Source of the DNA: Streptomyces sp. Root1304
GTDB taxonomy: Bacteria > Actinomycetota > Actinomycetes > Streptomycetales > Streptomycetaceae
DNA length: 64,000 bases
Reading direction: 5' to 3'
Assembly (NCBI RefSeq): GCF_001426405.1
Contig: NZ_LMEP01000025.1
Coordinates: 516,750-580,749 of the forward strand
The notes under the pieces are model-generated. The model did not search any database. It saw only the letters and a program-made list of their open reading frames with translations, and had not been told where the DNA came from. A program made the position numbers and the translations under genes. Every line of letters begins with the position of its first letter. The stretch's first letter is position 1. Positions 36,267 through 45,653 of the stretch are shown piece after piece.

Positions 36267-39200
36267 ATGTACGAGCTGTCCCGGGTCCGCCTCTACTCCA
36301 TCGGTCCCGCCGGTGCGCGCTACGCCGACACCGTCCTGGACCTGCGCGGGGTCGGCGCGCCCGTGCCCCACCCCGCCCCCACCCAGGCGGAGTTCTTCGA
36401 GGAGGAGCCGGTCGGCCCGCCGCGCCGCCCCGCCCCCGCGGGCGTGCTCTTCCTGGAGAACGGCGGCGGCAAGTCCGTTCTCCTCAAGCTGATCTTCTCG
36501 GTCATGCTCCCCGGCCACCGCAACACCCTCGGCGGCGCCAGCTCCGGCGTGCTCCGCAAGTTCCTCCTCGCGGACGACTGCGGACACGTCGCCCTGGAGT
36601 GGCAGCACACCCTCACCGGCGAGCTCGTCGTCGTCGGCAAGGCCAGCGAGTGGCGCGGCCGGCAGGTCTCCTCCGACCCGCGGAAGTTCGCCGAGGCCTG
36701 GTACTCCTTCCGCCCCGGCCCCGGACTGAGCCTGGACAACCTCCCCGTCGCCGAGGCGACCTCCGTACGCCCGCCCGTGGAGGGCGCCTCCGGGGCGACC
36801 GGCCGACGCCGCACCATGAAGGGCTTCCGTGACGCGATCACGGAGGCCGGCAAGGCGTACCCGCACCTGGAGGTCTACTGGGAGGAGATCCACGACCGCT
36901 GGAACGAGCACCTCGGCGAGCTGGGCCTCGACCCCGAACTCTTCCGCTACCAGCGCGAGATGAACGCCGACGAGGGCGAGGCCGCCGGCCTCTTCGCGGT
37001 CAAGAAGGACTCCGACTTCACCGACCTGCTGCTGCGCGCGGTCACCGACACCCGGGACACCGACGGCCTCGCCGACCTCGTCGGCGGCTTCGGCAACAAG
37101 CTGGGCCGCCGCGCCGAGCTGACCGCCGAGCGCGAGTTCACTGCCGGTTCGGTCGACCTGCTCAACCGGATCGTCGAGGCGGCCGGGACTCGCTCCCAGG
37201 CACGCGAGATCCACACGGCGGCCGAGCGCCGCACCCGTACCCTGGCTCGCCGGCTCTCCGCCCGCGCCGCCGTGGAGCGGGCGCGCGGGGCCGAACTCGC
37301 CCAGCAGGTCACCTCCGCCGCCCACGCCGTCGCCGAGGCCGAGACCGCGCGCGGGCGCGGCGCCCTCATCGCCGCCGAACTCGCCTACCGGCACGCCTCC
37401 CTGGCCCTGGCCGTCGCCGAGAAGGGCGCCGCCTCCCAGCGCCGCGAACTCACCGACGCCCGCACGATGCACTCCGCCTGGCAGGCCGCCGAGGTCGTGC
37501 TCCGGCACCGCGCCGCCGGCGACCGCTCCGCGCGCGTGGCCGCCGCCATCCGCGAGGCCGAGCGGGACGCCGCACCGGCCCTCGCCGCCCGCGCCGAGGC
37601 CGCCGCCGATCTCGTACGGGCCCTGGCCGCGGCCGCCGAGGAGGGCGAGCGCCACGCCGCCGAGGAGGAGGAGCGCTCCACCGCCCTCCAGGAGGTCGGC
37701 GAGACCGCCCACCGGGACGCCACGGCCGCCGCGACCGAGGCCCAGCGGGCCCGCAGCGAGGCCGGGCACCTGCGCCAGCGGCTCGCCGAGGTCGAGCAGG
37801 AGACCGCCGAGGCGGTACGGGCGGGCTGGCTCGACGACACCGCGCCCGACGCCGACCCGGCCCGCGCCGCCCTCGCGGCGAGCGACGCCGAGAAGACCGC
37901 GGTCGCCGCCTGGGACACCGCCCGCGACGCCGCCCGAGCGGCCGCGGACCGGGCGCGTGAGGCCGCGGGCGCCGAGTCCCGCGCCGAACTCGCGGCCGCC
38001 CGCGCCGCGGACGCGGCCGAGGCCGCGGGGAACGCCTACGACGCGGAGCGCAGGGCCGCCGAGTTCCTCGCCGGCGAGGAACGGCTCGCCGAACTCCTGA
38101 GCCTCCCGGCCGGCGGCTCGCCCCTCCCCGGGCAGCGCGCGGCCGCCGCCCCGGGTGCCGAGTCCGACGCCGAGGACGCGCCCGAGGAGGACGCGGGGCC
38201 TGGCTCCGCCGCCCAGGGCCCGCTCACCGTCACCGAGTTCGACCGGTACGCCGACGACCTGCGCGGCATGCTCGACCAGGCCGTCACCTCCGCCGAGCGC
38301 CAGCTCTTCGAACTGCGCACGGCCGCCGCCGACGACTCCCGCATCCTCGGCGCCCTCGGCGACGGCGGCCTGCTGCCGCCGGGCCCCGACGTCCTCGCCA
38401 CCGTCGAGTACCTCGGCGAGCACGGCATCCCGGCCCTCCCCGGCTGGCGCTACCTCGCGCAGGCCGTGGACCCGGCCGACCACGCCCGCGTCCTCGCCGC
38501 GCGCCCCGAGCTCGTCGACGGCGTCGTGATCACCGACCCCGTCTCGTACGGGCGCGCCCGCGAGGTCCTCGGCGGCGCCGCCCTGCTGCCCCGCTCCGCC
38601 GTCGCCGTCGGCACCGCCGCCGCGCTCCTCGCGCCCGTGCCCCCGCAGGACCCGGCGGACGACACCGGCGTCTTCCTCGTCCCGCCGAACCCGGCCATGC
38701 ACGACGAGCACGCCGCCGACGAGGAACGCCACGCCCTGCGCGCGCGTGCCACCGCCCGCGACGAGGAGATCCGCTCCCTCGCCGCCCGGCTCGCCGGAGA
38801 CCGATCCCTCGCCTCCCGCATCGGCGCCTGGCGCGCCGACTGCCCGCCGGGCATGCTCGCCGAGCTCGCCGCCGTCGCCACGACCGCCCGCGAGACCGCG
38901 GAGGCCGCCGCCGCGACCCTGGACGAAGCCCGCTCGGCACGTACGGAGGCCGACGAGGCCGCCGCCGAAGCCGCCCAGGTACGGGACGAGCGCCAGGAGG
39001 CCGCCCAGCGTGCCCGCCGGGTCGCCGACGCCCTCGCGGGCCTGGCGTTCCGGCTGCGCGAGCGGTCCGCCTGGCAGGCCAAGCTCCGTGAACTCGCGGA
39101 CGACGCCACCGAGGCCGAGGCCCGCGCCCAGACCTGTCTGGAACGCGCGCGTGCCGCCGACGAGGACCGCCGCGCGACCCAGCGCTCCGCCGACGACGCC

Positions 39201-40964
39201 CACCGCACCGCCCGCGCCCTGCGGGCCGAGCGGGCCGAGATCGCCGGCGCCCCCGACACCCTCCCGGAGGAGGACGCCGCAGCCCCGCGCGCCGCGCTCC
39301 CCACCCTGCGCGAGGCCTACCGGGCCGCGTCCCAGCTGTACGAGAAGGTCGGCGTCGGCGCCGACCTGCGCGCCGAGCAGGCCCGCGCCGAGAGCGACGA
39401 GTCCGCCGCCGTGGCCGAGCTGGACCGGCTCACCAACAAGGTCCGCACCCGCGCCGAACAGCTCCTGGAGTCCACCGACGGCGCCGACGGCCCGTCCCGG
39501 CAGGCGGCGGCGGCCCGCGCCGAGGCCCTGGTCCAGATGCTGGAGACCCGCGCGTCCGAGGCGAGCGAGAAGCTCGGCCGGCTGCGCGGCGAGGCCGAAC
39601 GGCTCGCACCCGAGGACGGCGGGGCGCACACCGAACTGCCCGAGGACCAGGTCCCCGCCGACGCCGAGCGCGCGCAGGCCCTGCTCCGTACCGCCACCAC
39701 CGCACTCGCCGCCCGCACCGACGCCCTGGAGGCGGCCCGCGCCGCCCACGCCGGACTCCTGCGGGACCACCGGGCCGCCGAGGACGCCGCCGGCGGCTTC
39801 GACGAGACGGCCGCCCTCCTGCGCGACCTGCTCCGCGACCACACGGACGAGGAGCGGGAGGAGACCGAGGCCTACCCCGGGACGCTGGAGGAGGCCCGTA
39901 CGACGGCCTCCGAGACCCGCCGCACACTGCGCGGCTGCACGGCCGAGCTGTCCTCCGCCGACGCCGCCGTGCGCGAGGCCAGCGACATCCTCGTACGGCA
40001 CGCCAACTCCACCCGCTACGAGCAGGTGCGCACCCCGGCCCGCCAGCAGATCCGCGAACTCCCGGCGTCCGCGCTGCCCGAGAACGCCGCCAAGTGGGCC
40101 GAGGCCTTCGCACCCCGGCTGCGGGTCCTCACCGACGAGCTGGAACAACTGGAACGCAACCGGGACTCGATCGTGGACCGGCTGCGCGGTCTCGTGGAGT
40201 CCTCGCTCGCCACGCTCCGCTCCGCCCAGCGGCTCTCCCGGCTCCCCGAGGGCCTCGGCGAGTGGTCCGGACAGGAGTTCCTGCGGATCCGCTTCGAGGA
40301 GCCCGATCAGGCCACCCTCGCCGAGCGGCTCGGCGAGGTCGTCGACGAGGCCACCCGCGCGGCCGTCAAGAAGAACTCCGACCTGCGCCGCGACGGCATG
40401 TCCCTGCTGCTGCGCGGTGTGCAGGCGGCGCTCGAACCCAAGGGCGTCTCCGTGGAGATCCTCAAGCCGGACGCGGTGCTGCGCGCCGAGCGGGTTCCCG
40501 TCGGGCAGATGGGCGACGTCTTCTCCGGCGGCCAGCTGCTCACCGCGGCCATCGCCCTGTACTGCACGATGGCGGCGCTGCGCTCCAACGACCGGGGCCG
40601 CGACAAGCACCGGCACGCGGGCACGTTGTTCCTCGACAACCCGATCGGCCGCGCCAACGCCACGTACCTCCTGGAGCTCCAGCGGGCCGTGTCGGACGCG
40701 CTGGGCGTCCAGCTGCTGTACACGACCGGCCTGTTCGACACGACGGCGCTGGCCGAGTTCCCGCTGGTGATCCGGCTCCGGAACGACGCGGACCTGCGGG
40801 CCGGCCTGAAGTACATCAGCGTGGAGGAGCACCTGCGTCCGGGTCTGCCGCAGTCCGGCGGCGAGGGCGAGGCGATCCACGGCGAGATCACGGCGACGCG
40901 GATGTTCCGCCGCCACGCGTCCGACGAGCCGGTGTCGGCGCAGGCGCCGGGGGACTCCCGCTAG
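36267..40964 (+). CDS. Giant SMC/MukB-like coiled-coil ATPase
   Basis: A 1565-residue protein with the SMC layout. The N-terminal head has Walker A ENGGGKSVLL (Lys69, Ser70). A long Ala/Glu/Arg coiled coil spans about 290-640, a globular hinge-like block about 655-815 (GVVITDPVSYGRAREVL), and a second coil about 820-1330. The C-terminal head has signature VFSGGQLLTAAIAL near 1417 and Walker B TLFLDNPIGRAN, with Asp1457 but Asn1458 where SMC proteins have Glu. SMC-like machines (MukB, MksB, JetC) extrude DNA loops and condense or restrict DNA. The preceding genes fit kleisin and kite roles. No JetD nuclease gene is adjacent. ATP turnover may be slow or regulated because of Asn1458. Confidence 0.85.
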   Translation: MYELSRVRLYSIGPAGARYADTVLDLRGVGAPVPHPAPTQAEFFEEEPVGPPRRPAPAGVLFLENGGGKSVLLKLIFSVMLPGHRNTLGGASSGVLRKFLLADDCGHVALEWQHTLTGELVVVGKASEWRGRQVSSDPRKFAEAWYSFRPGPGLSLDNLPVAEATSVRPPVEGASGATGRRRTMKGFRDAITEAGKAYPHLEVYWEEIHDRWNEHLGELGLDPELFRYQREMNADEGEAAGLFAVKKDSDFTDLLLRAVTDTRDTDGLADLVGGFGNKLGRRAELTAEREFTAGSVDLLNRIVEAAGTRSQAREIHTAAERRTRTLARRLSARAAVERARGAELAQQVTSAAHAVAEAETARGRGALIAAELAYRHASLALAVAEKGAASQRRELTDARTMHSAWQAAEVVLRHRAAGDRSARVAAAIREAERDAAPALAARAEAAADLVRALAAAAEEGERHAAEEEERSTALQEVGETAHRDATAAATEAQRARSEAGHLRQRLAEVEQETAEAVRAGWLDDTAPDADPARAALAASDAEKTAVAAWDTARDAARAAADRAREAAGAESRAELAAARAADAAEAAGNAYDAERRAAEFLAGEERLAELLSLPAGGSPLPGQRAAAAPGAESDAEDAPEEDAGPGSAAQGPLTVTEFDRYADDLRGMLDQAVTSAERQLFELRTAAADDSRILGALGDGGLLPPGPDVLATVEYLGEHGIPALPGWRYLAQAVDPADHARVLAARPELVDGVVITDPVSYGRAREVLGGAALLPRSAVAVGTAAALLAPVPPQDPADDTGVFLVPPNPAMHDEHAADEERHALRARATARDEEIRSLAARLAGDRSLASRIGAWRADCPPGMLAELAAVATTARETAEAAAATLDEARSARTEADEAAAEAAQVRDERQEAAQRARRVADALAGLAFRLRERSAWQAKLRELADDATEAEARAQTCLERARAADEDRRATQRSADDAHRTARALRAERAEIAGAPDTLPEEDAAAPRAALPTLREAYRAASQLYEKVGVGADLRAEQARAESDESAAVAELDRLTNKVRTRAEQLLESTDGADGPSRQAAAARAEALVQMLETRASEASEKLGRLRGEAERLAPEDGGAHTELPEDQVPADAERAQALLRTATTALAARTDALEAARAAHAGLLRDHRAAEDAAGGFDETAALLRDLLRDHTDEEREETEAYPGTLEEARTTASETRRTLRGCTAELSSADAAVREASDILVRHANSTRYEQVRTPARQQIRELPASALPENAAKWAEAFAPRLRVLTDELEQLERNRDSIVDRLRGLVESSLATLRSAQRLSRLPEGLGEWSGQEFLRIRFEEPDQATLAERLGEVVDEATRAAVKKNSDLRRDGMSLLLRGVQAALEPKGVSVEILKPDAVLRAERVPVGQMGDVFSGGQLLTAAIALYCTMAALRSNDRGRDKHRHAGTLFLDNPIGRANATYLLELQRAVSDALGVQLLYTTGLFDTTALAEFPLVIRLRNDADLRAGLKYISVEEHLRPGLPQSGGEGEAIHGEITATRMFRRHASDEPVSAQAPGDSR

Positions 40965-40987
40965 CGGGACGGCGAGCGCTGTCAAAG

Positions 40988-41028
40988 GCGAGCGGCCCGG
41001 CCCCCGTGAAGGGTGCCGGGCCGCTCGC
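40988..41028. terminator. Bidirectional terminator after the SMC-like operon
   Basis: A perfect 14-bp stem (40988-41001 with 41015-41028) with a 13-base loop, followed by TGTTTCCTTG on the plus strand. It lies between converging genes. Confidence 0.88.
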
Positions 41029-41092
41029 TGTTTCCTTGCTGCTTCTTGCTCCTGATCCCGCTGCCGCCACCGCCGTTTCGGCCGGCGCTGCC

Positions 41093-41461
41093 TCAGGCCG
41101 CCTCGGACAGCGGTGCCGTCTCCGTCCGGTCCGCCCCGCGCTTGGCGCGCAGCGGCTGACGTGCGGTGCTGCTCGGCTCGGACACGACGCCGTTGCGCTG
41201 ACGCCACACCTGACGGGTGATCCACACGTCGAGGACGCTCCAGGTGGCCACGACGGTCGAGGCGACCGCCGTGACGGTGATCGGGAACGCCAGCCAGGAG
41301 CCGGCGACACTGCTGAAGAAGGCCACCACGGCCTGGATCAGCGTCACCGATGTGATGATCACCGCGCGCACCGCGGCGTTGCGCACGGGGTCGGGCATCC
41401 GCTGGGTGCCCCGCTCGTCCTCCACCCACAACTGCCGGGTGGACCGCGCCTCGTGTTCCAT
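41093..41461 (-). CDS. Two-helix membrane protein
   Basis: A 122-residue protein with two membrane helices (about 34-56 and 60-82: VIITSVTLIQAVVAFFSSV, then FPITVTAVASTVVATWSVLD). The first 30 residues are charged (MEHEARSTRQLWVEDERGT), and the cytoplasmic tail is rich in Arg and Thr. ATG 41461 is preferred; the frame is open upstream without coding character. It converges on the SMC-like operon with a terminator between, and is divergent from the conservon across a 436-base gap. The function is unknown. Confidence 0.7.
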   Translation of the reverse strand: MEHEARSTRQLWVEDERGTQRMPDPVRNAAVRAVIITSVTLIQAVVAFFSSVAGSWLAFPITVTAVASTVVATWSVLDVWITRQVWRQRNGVVSEPSSTARQPLRAKRGADRTETAPLSEAA

Positions 41462-41897
41462 TGTCCTGTCACTCCCCACCGCTGAACGACTCCAGGGGTG
41501 GCTGCCCGTCTTGAGCGCGTATACGCGGACAGAGCCCTCCCCGTACTTATTGACGCACGACGGAGGGAAAAGGTTTCGCCCGCCCCCGGGTGAACGGGTA
41601 CGGAGCCGACCGGAACAAATAGTTCCAGCCATCTCGCCCAGGTGGGAGAAATGGCACACCATCAGGTGTCCTGCGCCACACTGGCCGATCCCAACTCCCC
41701 GAATACCAGGACATCTCATGATCAAGACTCACTCGACAGGCTGAAAATAGCCCGGACACGCCTTCGAGATGGCCTTGATGCAGTAGTAGGCTCGCGCCGC
41801 CGTTTGTTGAAACTCAAGGTTGACGCCGCGTGTTGACGCCGGACGTCACGAACGTGAAGGACCCCCGTGGCGCACGGGGGCCGAGCTGGGGGAGGCC
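41462..41897. promoter_or_regulatory. Divergent region before the conservon
   Basis: No gene is seen in these 436 bases. GGAAC and GTTCC flank AAATA at 41612-41626. GTTGACGCCG occurs twice, 13 bp apart, at about 41819-41842. CCCCCGTG pairs with CACGGGGG around GCG (41862-41880), forming a hairpin 11 bases before the cvnA ribosome site, where it might affect translation or mRNA stability. TAGGCT near 41787 could be a -10 box. Confidence 0.4.
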
Positions 41898-44771
41898 ATG
41901 CGCTTTCGCGGGAAGTCCATCCGCCGGAAGATCGTGGCGTTGCTGCTCGTACCGCTCGTCTCCCTCACCGGACTGTGGGGGTTCGCCACGGTCCTCACCG
42001 GCCGCGAGGCCGACCAGCTCCTCGACGTCCGCTACATCGTCGAGAAGGTCGGCTACCCCCTGGAGGACACCGCCCGGGTCATCCAGCTCGAACGCCGCCA
42101 GTCCCTCATCTACCTCGCCGACCCGCGGGGTTCCGAGGCCCTGGACTCCCTCCACGAGACCCGCGAGGCCACCGACCGGCAGATCGCCCGCATCCGCGCC
42201 AACGCCACCGACCCCGGCGTACGCGAGGAGATGCGGCCCGTCACCGCCCAACGACTGGCCTCCCTCCTCGAAGCGCTCGACGGCCTGGCCTCGCTGCGCC
42301 GCTCCGTGGAGAAGCGCGACATCGGCCGGATGCAGGCCCTCGACTTCTACAACCGTCTCGTCGACCCCTGCTACAGCTTCCTCATCACCCTCCACGCCCT
42401 CGAGAACGTGGAGATGGACAAGCAGGGCCGCGCCCTCGTCGGCATCACCCGCGCGCGTGAGCTGCTCTCCCGGGAGGACGCCCTCGTCCTCTCCGCGCTC
42501 GTCGCGGGCCGCGTGACCCGTCAGGAGATCCGCGCGATCTCCGACCTGGTCGCCAACCGCACCCAGTTCTACGAGGTCAACCTCGAACTCCTGCCCTCCA
42601 GCGAGCGCGACCACTTCGAGAAGTACTGGCGCAGCCCCGACACCCTGGCTCTGCGCACCGCCGAGAGCGCGATCATCGAAGAGGGGCCCACCGACAGCCC
42701 GAACGCCGTCACCGCCGCTTACTGGCAGGACCAGGCGGGGCCCGTTCTCGACGACCTCGCCCGGGAGAACACCGCCGCGGGCGACCGCTACCAGGACCGG
42801 GTCCAGCCCGCCGCGTACAGCGTCCTCCTGAAGGTCGGCGTCGCCGGCGTCCTCGGCTTCCTCGCCCTGCTCGCCTCGATCGTGATCTCCATGCGCATCG
42901 GCCGCGTCCTCGTCCGCGACCTGCGGCGCCTCCAGAAGGAGGCCCAGGAGGTCTCCGGCGTCCGCCTGCCCAGCGTGATGCGCAGGCTCGCCGCCGGCGA
43001 ACAGGTCGACGTCGGCACCGAGGTGCCCCACCTGGCGTACGGGGAGGACGAGGTCGGCCAGGTCGGCCAGGCCCTCAACACCCTCCAGCGCGCCGCCGTC
43101 GAGGCCGCCGTCAAGCAGTCCGAACTGCGCCGCGGAGTCTCCGAGGTGTTCGTCAACCTCGCCCGCCGCAACCAGGTCCTGCTCCACCGCCAGCTCACCC
43201 TGCTCGACACCATGGAACGGCGCACGGAGGACACCGACGAGCTGGCCGACCTCTTCCGGCTCGACCACCTCACCACCCGCATGCGCCGCCACGCCGAGGG
43301 ACTCGTCATCCTCTCCGGCGCCGCCCCGTCCCGCCAGTGGCGCAAGCCGGTCCAGCTCATGGACGTGGTCCGGGCCGCCGTCGCCGAGGTAGAGGACTAC
43401 GAACGGATCGAGGTGCGCAGGCTCCCGCGCCTGGGTGTCGGCGGCCCCGCCGTCGCGGACCTCACCCACCTCATCGCGGAACTCCTCGAGAACGCCACGG
43501 TGTTCTCGCCCCCGCACACCGCCGTCCAGGTCCTCGGCGAGCGGGTCGCCAACGGCTTCACCCTGGAGATCCACGACCGCGGCCTCGGCATGAACCCCGA
43601 CGCCCTGCTCGACGCCAACCTCCGGCTCGCCGAGACACCCGAGTTCGAGCTCTCGGACACCGACCGCCTCGGCCTCTTCGTGGTCAGCCGGCTCGCCCAG
43701 CGCCAGAACGTCCGGGTCTCGCTCCAGACCTCGCCGTACGGGGGGACCACCGCGGTCGTCTTCATCCCGGCCGCCCTGCTCACCGACGCGCCCGAGACCC
43801 AGGGCGCCGGATTCCGCCTGGACCGCAAGACCCTGGAGCGCACCGGCCCGGCCGGTGACGACGCGGCCGACACCGGTGTGCTGCCCAGCCGGCGCCCCGC
43901 GCTCGCCCGGGTCCCCGACGTCACCCGGACACCCGGTCCGCTCGACGGTCCCGTCGAACTCGAAGGGCCGGTCGACACCGAGGACTTCGACGTGCTCCTC
44001 GACCGCTCCGCGGACCTCCTCGACAGCGACAGCGAGCGCGGCGGCCTCTTCCGGCCCCGGAGCCGGCGCCGTTCCGGACTCGCGCCCGCCGAGGAGCAGC
44101 GGGACCGGGTCAGGGAGCGGACGGACGGCCCGGGCGAGGACGAGACCTCCGCCGACGGCGGGGTCCTCGGTCCCGTGCCGCTGCCGCGCCGCCGCACCCC
44201 GACGCTCGTCGTGGACCACGGCCGTCGCGTCGACGAGCCGGACCGCGACCACCACCTTCCCGACCGGGACCACCACCTCCCGGACCGGGACCGCGACCAC
44301 CACCTCCCCGACCGGGACCAGCCCCCCGGCGGCCGGGCGCATCCCGCCCCGGGCCGGCTCACCGACGGGCCCGTGACCCCCAGGAGCACCGGACCCACCC
44401 TGGTGCCCGTACCGCCGGAGGCCTCGCTGCCGCCGGAGACCCCGCGGTCCCCGGAAGTCCGGCCGACGTCCGGGAGCGCCGTGCTCCCGGAGGGCCCCGA
44501 GCCGTTCGGCGGGCTGCCCCGCCGCGTCCGGCAGGCCAGCCTGGCACCGCAGCTGCGCGCCTCCGACGGCCCGGGCGACGGCGGTACGGGTACCCGCGCC
44601 GACGCCCGTACGAGCGGCGACGCGGACCCCGACTCCTTCGAACGCGACGCCGAGGAGGTACGCGCGCGCATGGCCGCCATGCAGCGCGGCTGGCAGCGCG
44701 GCCGCCGGCACAACGCCGCTCCGGACGAACCGACAGCACCAGGAACGACACCCGAGGGGGACGGTCGATGA
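41898..44771 (+). CDS. cvnA: Conservon sensor kinase-like protein CvnA
   Basis: A 957-residue membrane protein. Helix 1 is at about 13-33, a nitrate/nitrite-sensor-like extracellular domain spans about 34-305, helix 2 is at about 308-332, and a HAMP linker follows. A GHKL ATPase has N box ELLENATVFSPP and GLGMNPD, and the dimerisation helix lacks a clear phospho-acceptor His, as is usual for CvnA. The last 320 residues are Pro/Arg/Asp-rich and disordered, including a His-Asp repeat (DRDHHLPDRDHHLPD) near 780. It works with CvnB, C and D as a membrane switch resembling eukaryotic G-protein modules. ATG 41898 has GGGGGAGG only 2 bases away, which is unusually close. Confidence 0.9.
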   Translation: MRFRGKSIRRKIVALLLVPLVSLTGLWGFATVLTGREADQLLDVRYIVEKVGYPLEDTARVIQLERRQSLIYLADPRGSEALDSLHETREATDRQIARIRANATDPGVREEMRPVTAQRLASLLEALDGLASLRRSVEKRDIGRMQALDFYNRLVDPCYSFLITLHALENVEMDKQGRALVGITRARELLSREDALVLSALVAGRVTRQEIRAISDLVANRTQFYEVNLELLPSSERDHFEKYWRSPDTLALRTAESAIIEEGPTDSPNAVTAAYWQDQAGPVLDDLARENTAAGDRYQDRVQPAAYSVLLKVGVAGVLGFLALLASIVISMRIGRVLVRDLRRLQKEAQEVSGVRLPSVMRRLAAGEQVDVGTEVPHLAYGEDEVGQVGQALNTLQRAAVEAAVKQSELRRGVSEVFVNLARRNQVLLHRQLTLLDTMERRTEDTDELADLFRLDHLTTRMRRHAEGLVILSGAAPSRQWRKPVQLMDVVRAAVAEVEDYERIEVRRLPRLGVGGPAVADLTHLIAELLENATVFSPPHTAVQVLGERVANGFTLEIHDRGLGMNPDALLDANLRLAETPEFELSDTDRLGLFVVSRLAQRQNVRVSLQTSPYGGTTAVVFIPAALLTDAPETQGAGFRLDRKTLERTGPAGDDAADTGVLPSRRPALARVPDVTRTPGPLDGPVELEGPVDTEDFDVLLDRSADLLDSDSERGGLFRPRSRRRSGLAPAEEQRDRVRERTDGPGEDETSADGGVLGPVPLPRRRTPTLVVDHGRRVDEPDRDHHLPDRDHHLPDRDRDHHLPDRDQPPGGRAHPAPGRLTDGPVTPRSTGPTLVPVPPEASLPPETPRSPEVRPTSGSAVLPEGPEPFGGLPRRVRQASLAPQLRASDGPGDGGTGTRADARTSGDADPDSFERDAEEVRARMAAMQRGWQRGRRHNAAPDEPTAPGTTPEGDGR

Positions 44772-45217
44772 CCGCACCGAACGCCGCAGCACCCAGCACC
44801 ACGTCCGGCCACGCACAGGGGAACGGCGAGCTGAACTGGCTCCTGGACGAGCTCGTCCAGCGCGTCGGCTCCATCCGGAAGGCCCTGGTGCTCTCCAGCG
44901 ACGGCCTCCCCACCGGTGCCTCCCAGGACCTGACCCGCGAGGACGGCGAGCACCTGGCCGCCGTGGCCTCCGGCTTCCACAGCCTCGCCAAGGGCGTCGG
45001 CCGCCACTTCGAGGCCGGCAAGGTGCGGCAGACGGTCGTCGAGCTGGAGGACGCCTTCCTGTTCGTGACGGCGGCCGGTGACGGCAGCTGCCTGGCCGTG
45101 CTCGCGGACGCCGACTCCGACGTCGGCCAGGTCGCCTACGAGATGACGCTGATGGTGAAGCGGGTCGGGGCCCACCTCACGACGGCCCCCCGGTCCGGTC
45201 TGCCCTCGGGAGGGTGA
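44768..45217 (+). CDS. cvnB: Roadblock/LC7 protein CvnB
   Basis: A 149-residue roadblock/LC7-fold protein (about 20-135; LNWLLDELVQRVGSIRKALVLSSDG, VTAAGDGSCLAVLADADS), the MglB-like partner that in conservons dimerises and acts on the CvnD GTPase. ATG 44768 overlaps the cvnA stop (ATGA). The first 20 residues and the last 10 are flexible. It is cytoplasmic and associates with the membrane through CvnA. Confidence 0.93.
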   Translation: MTAPNAAAPSTTSGHAQGNGELNWLLDELVQRVGSIRKALVLSSDGLPTGASQDLTREDGEHLAAVASGFHSLAKGVGRHFEAGKVRQTVVELEDAFLFVTAAGDGSCLAVLADADSDVGQVAYEMTLMVKRVGAHLTTAPRSGLPSGG

Positions 45218-45227
45218 GCGGGACGGT

Positions 45228-45653
45228 ATGACTGACGCAGCCGAGCGGAACCAGCTGAACCAGGGCCACACCCCCGGCCACCACCACTGGTTCGACGACG
45301 AGGCCGGGCCGGTGGTCCGTCCGTACGCGATGACCCGCGGACGGACGAGCGCCGCCACCCGTCACCGACTCGACCTGATCGCGGTGGTGGTCCCCGAACC
45401 CGCCGCGGACGACCCCGGCCGGGACCAGTCGCTCTCCCCGGAACACGTGGAGATCGTCGAACGCTGCTCCGAGCAGCCCCAGTCGATCGCCGAGCTCGCC
45501 GCCGGACTCGACCTCCCCGTAGGGGTGGTCCGGGTCCTCGTCGGTGATCTCGTCGAGGACGAACTCGTCCATGTGACCCGCCCCGTTCCGCCGGCCGAGC
45601 TGCCGGACGTGAGCATTCTCCGCGAGGTGATCAATGGCCTTCGGGCGCTCTAG
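45228..45653 (+). CDS. cvnC: DUF742 protein CvnC
   Basis: A 141-residue DUF742 protein, the third conservon member. After a polar start with HHHWFDDEAGPVVRPYAMT comes a winged-helix-like domain (SIAELAAGLDLPVGVVRVLVGDL, PPAELPDVSILREVINGL). It starts 10 bases after cvnB and overlaps cvnD by 20 bases, so its last residues are encoded together with the GTPase start. The molecular role is not settled. Confidence 0.93.
   Translation: MTDAAERNQLNQGHTPGHHHWFDDEAGPVVRPYAMTRGRTSAATRHRLDLIAVVVPEPAADDPGRDQSLSPEHVEIVERCSEQPQSIAELAAGLDLPVGVVRVLVGDLVEDELVHVTRPVPPAELPDVSILREVINGLRAL

Noticed and set aside
36063..41429. Very long open frame on the minus strand opposite the SMC-like ATPase gene
   Set aside because: It is the complement shadow of a GC-rich gene: composition is Gly/Glu/Val-Arg monotony, there are no domains, and it runs through the terminator and neighbouring genes. 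The plus-strand frame has clear Walker motifs.
41814..44816. 1000-residue minus-strand frame opposite cvnA
   Set aside because: Mirror of cvnA codons with no recognisable domain. The plus strand encodes a conserved conservon protein.
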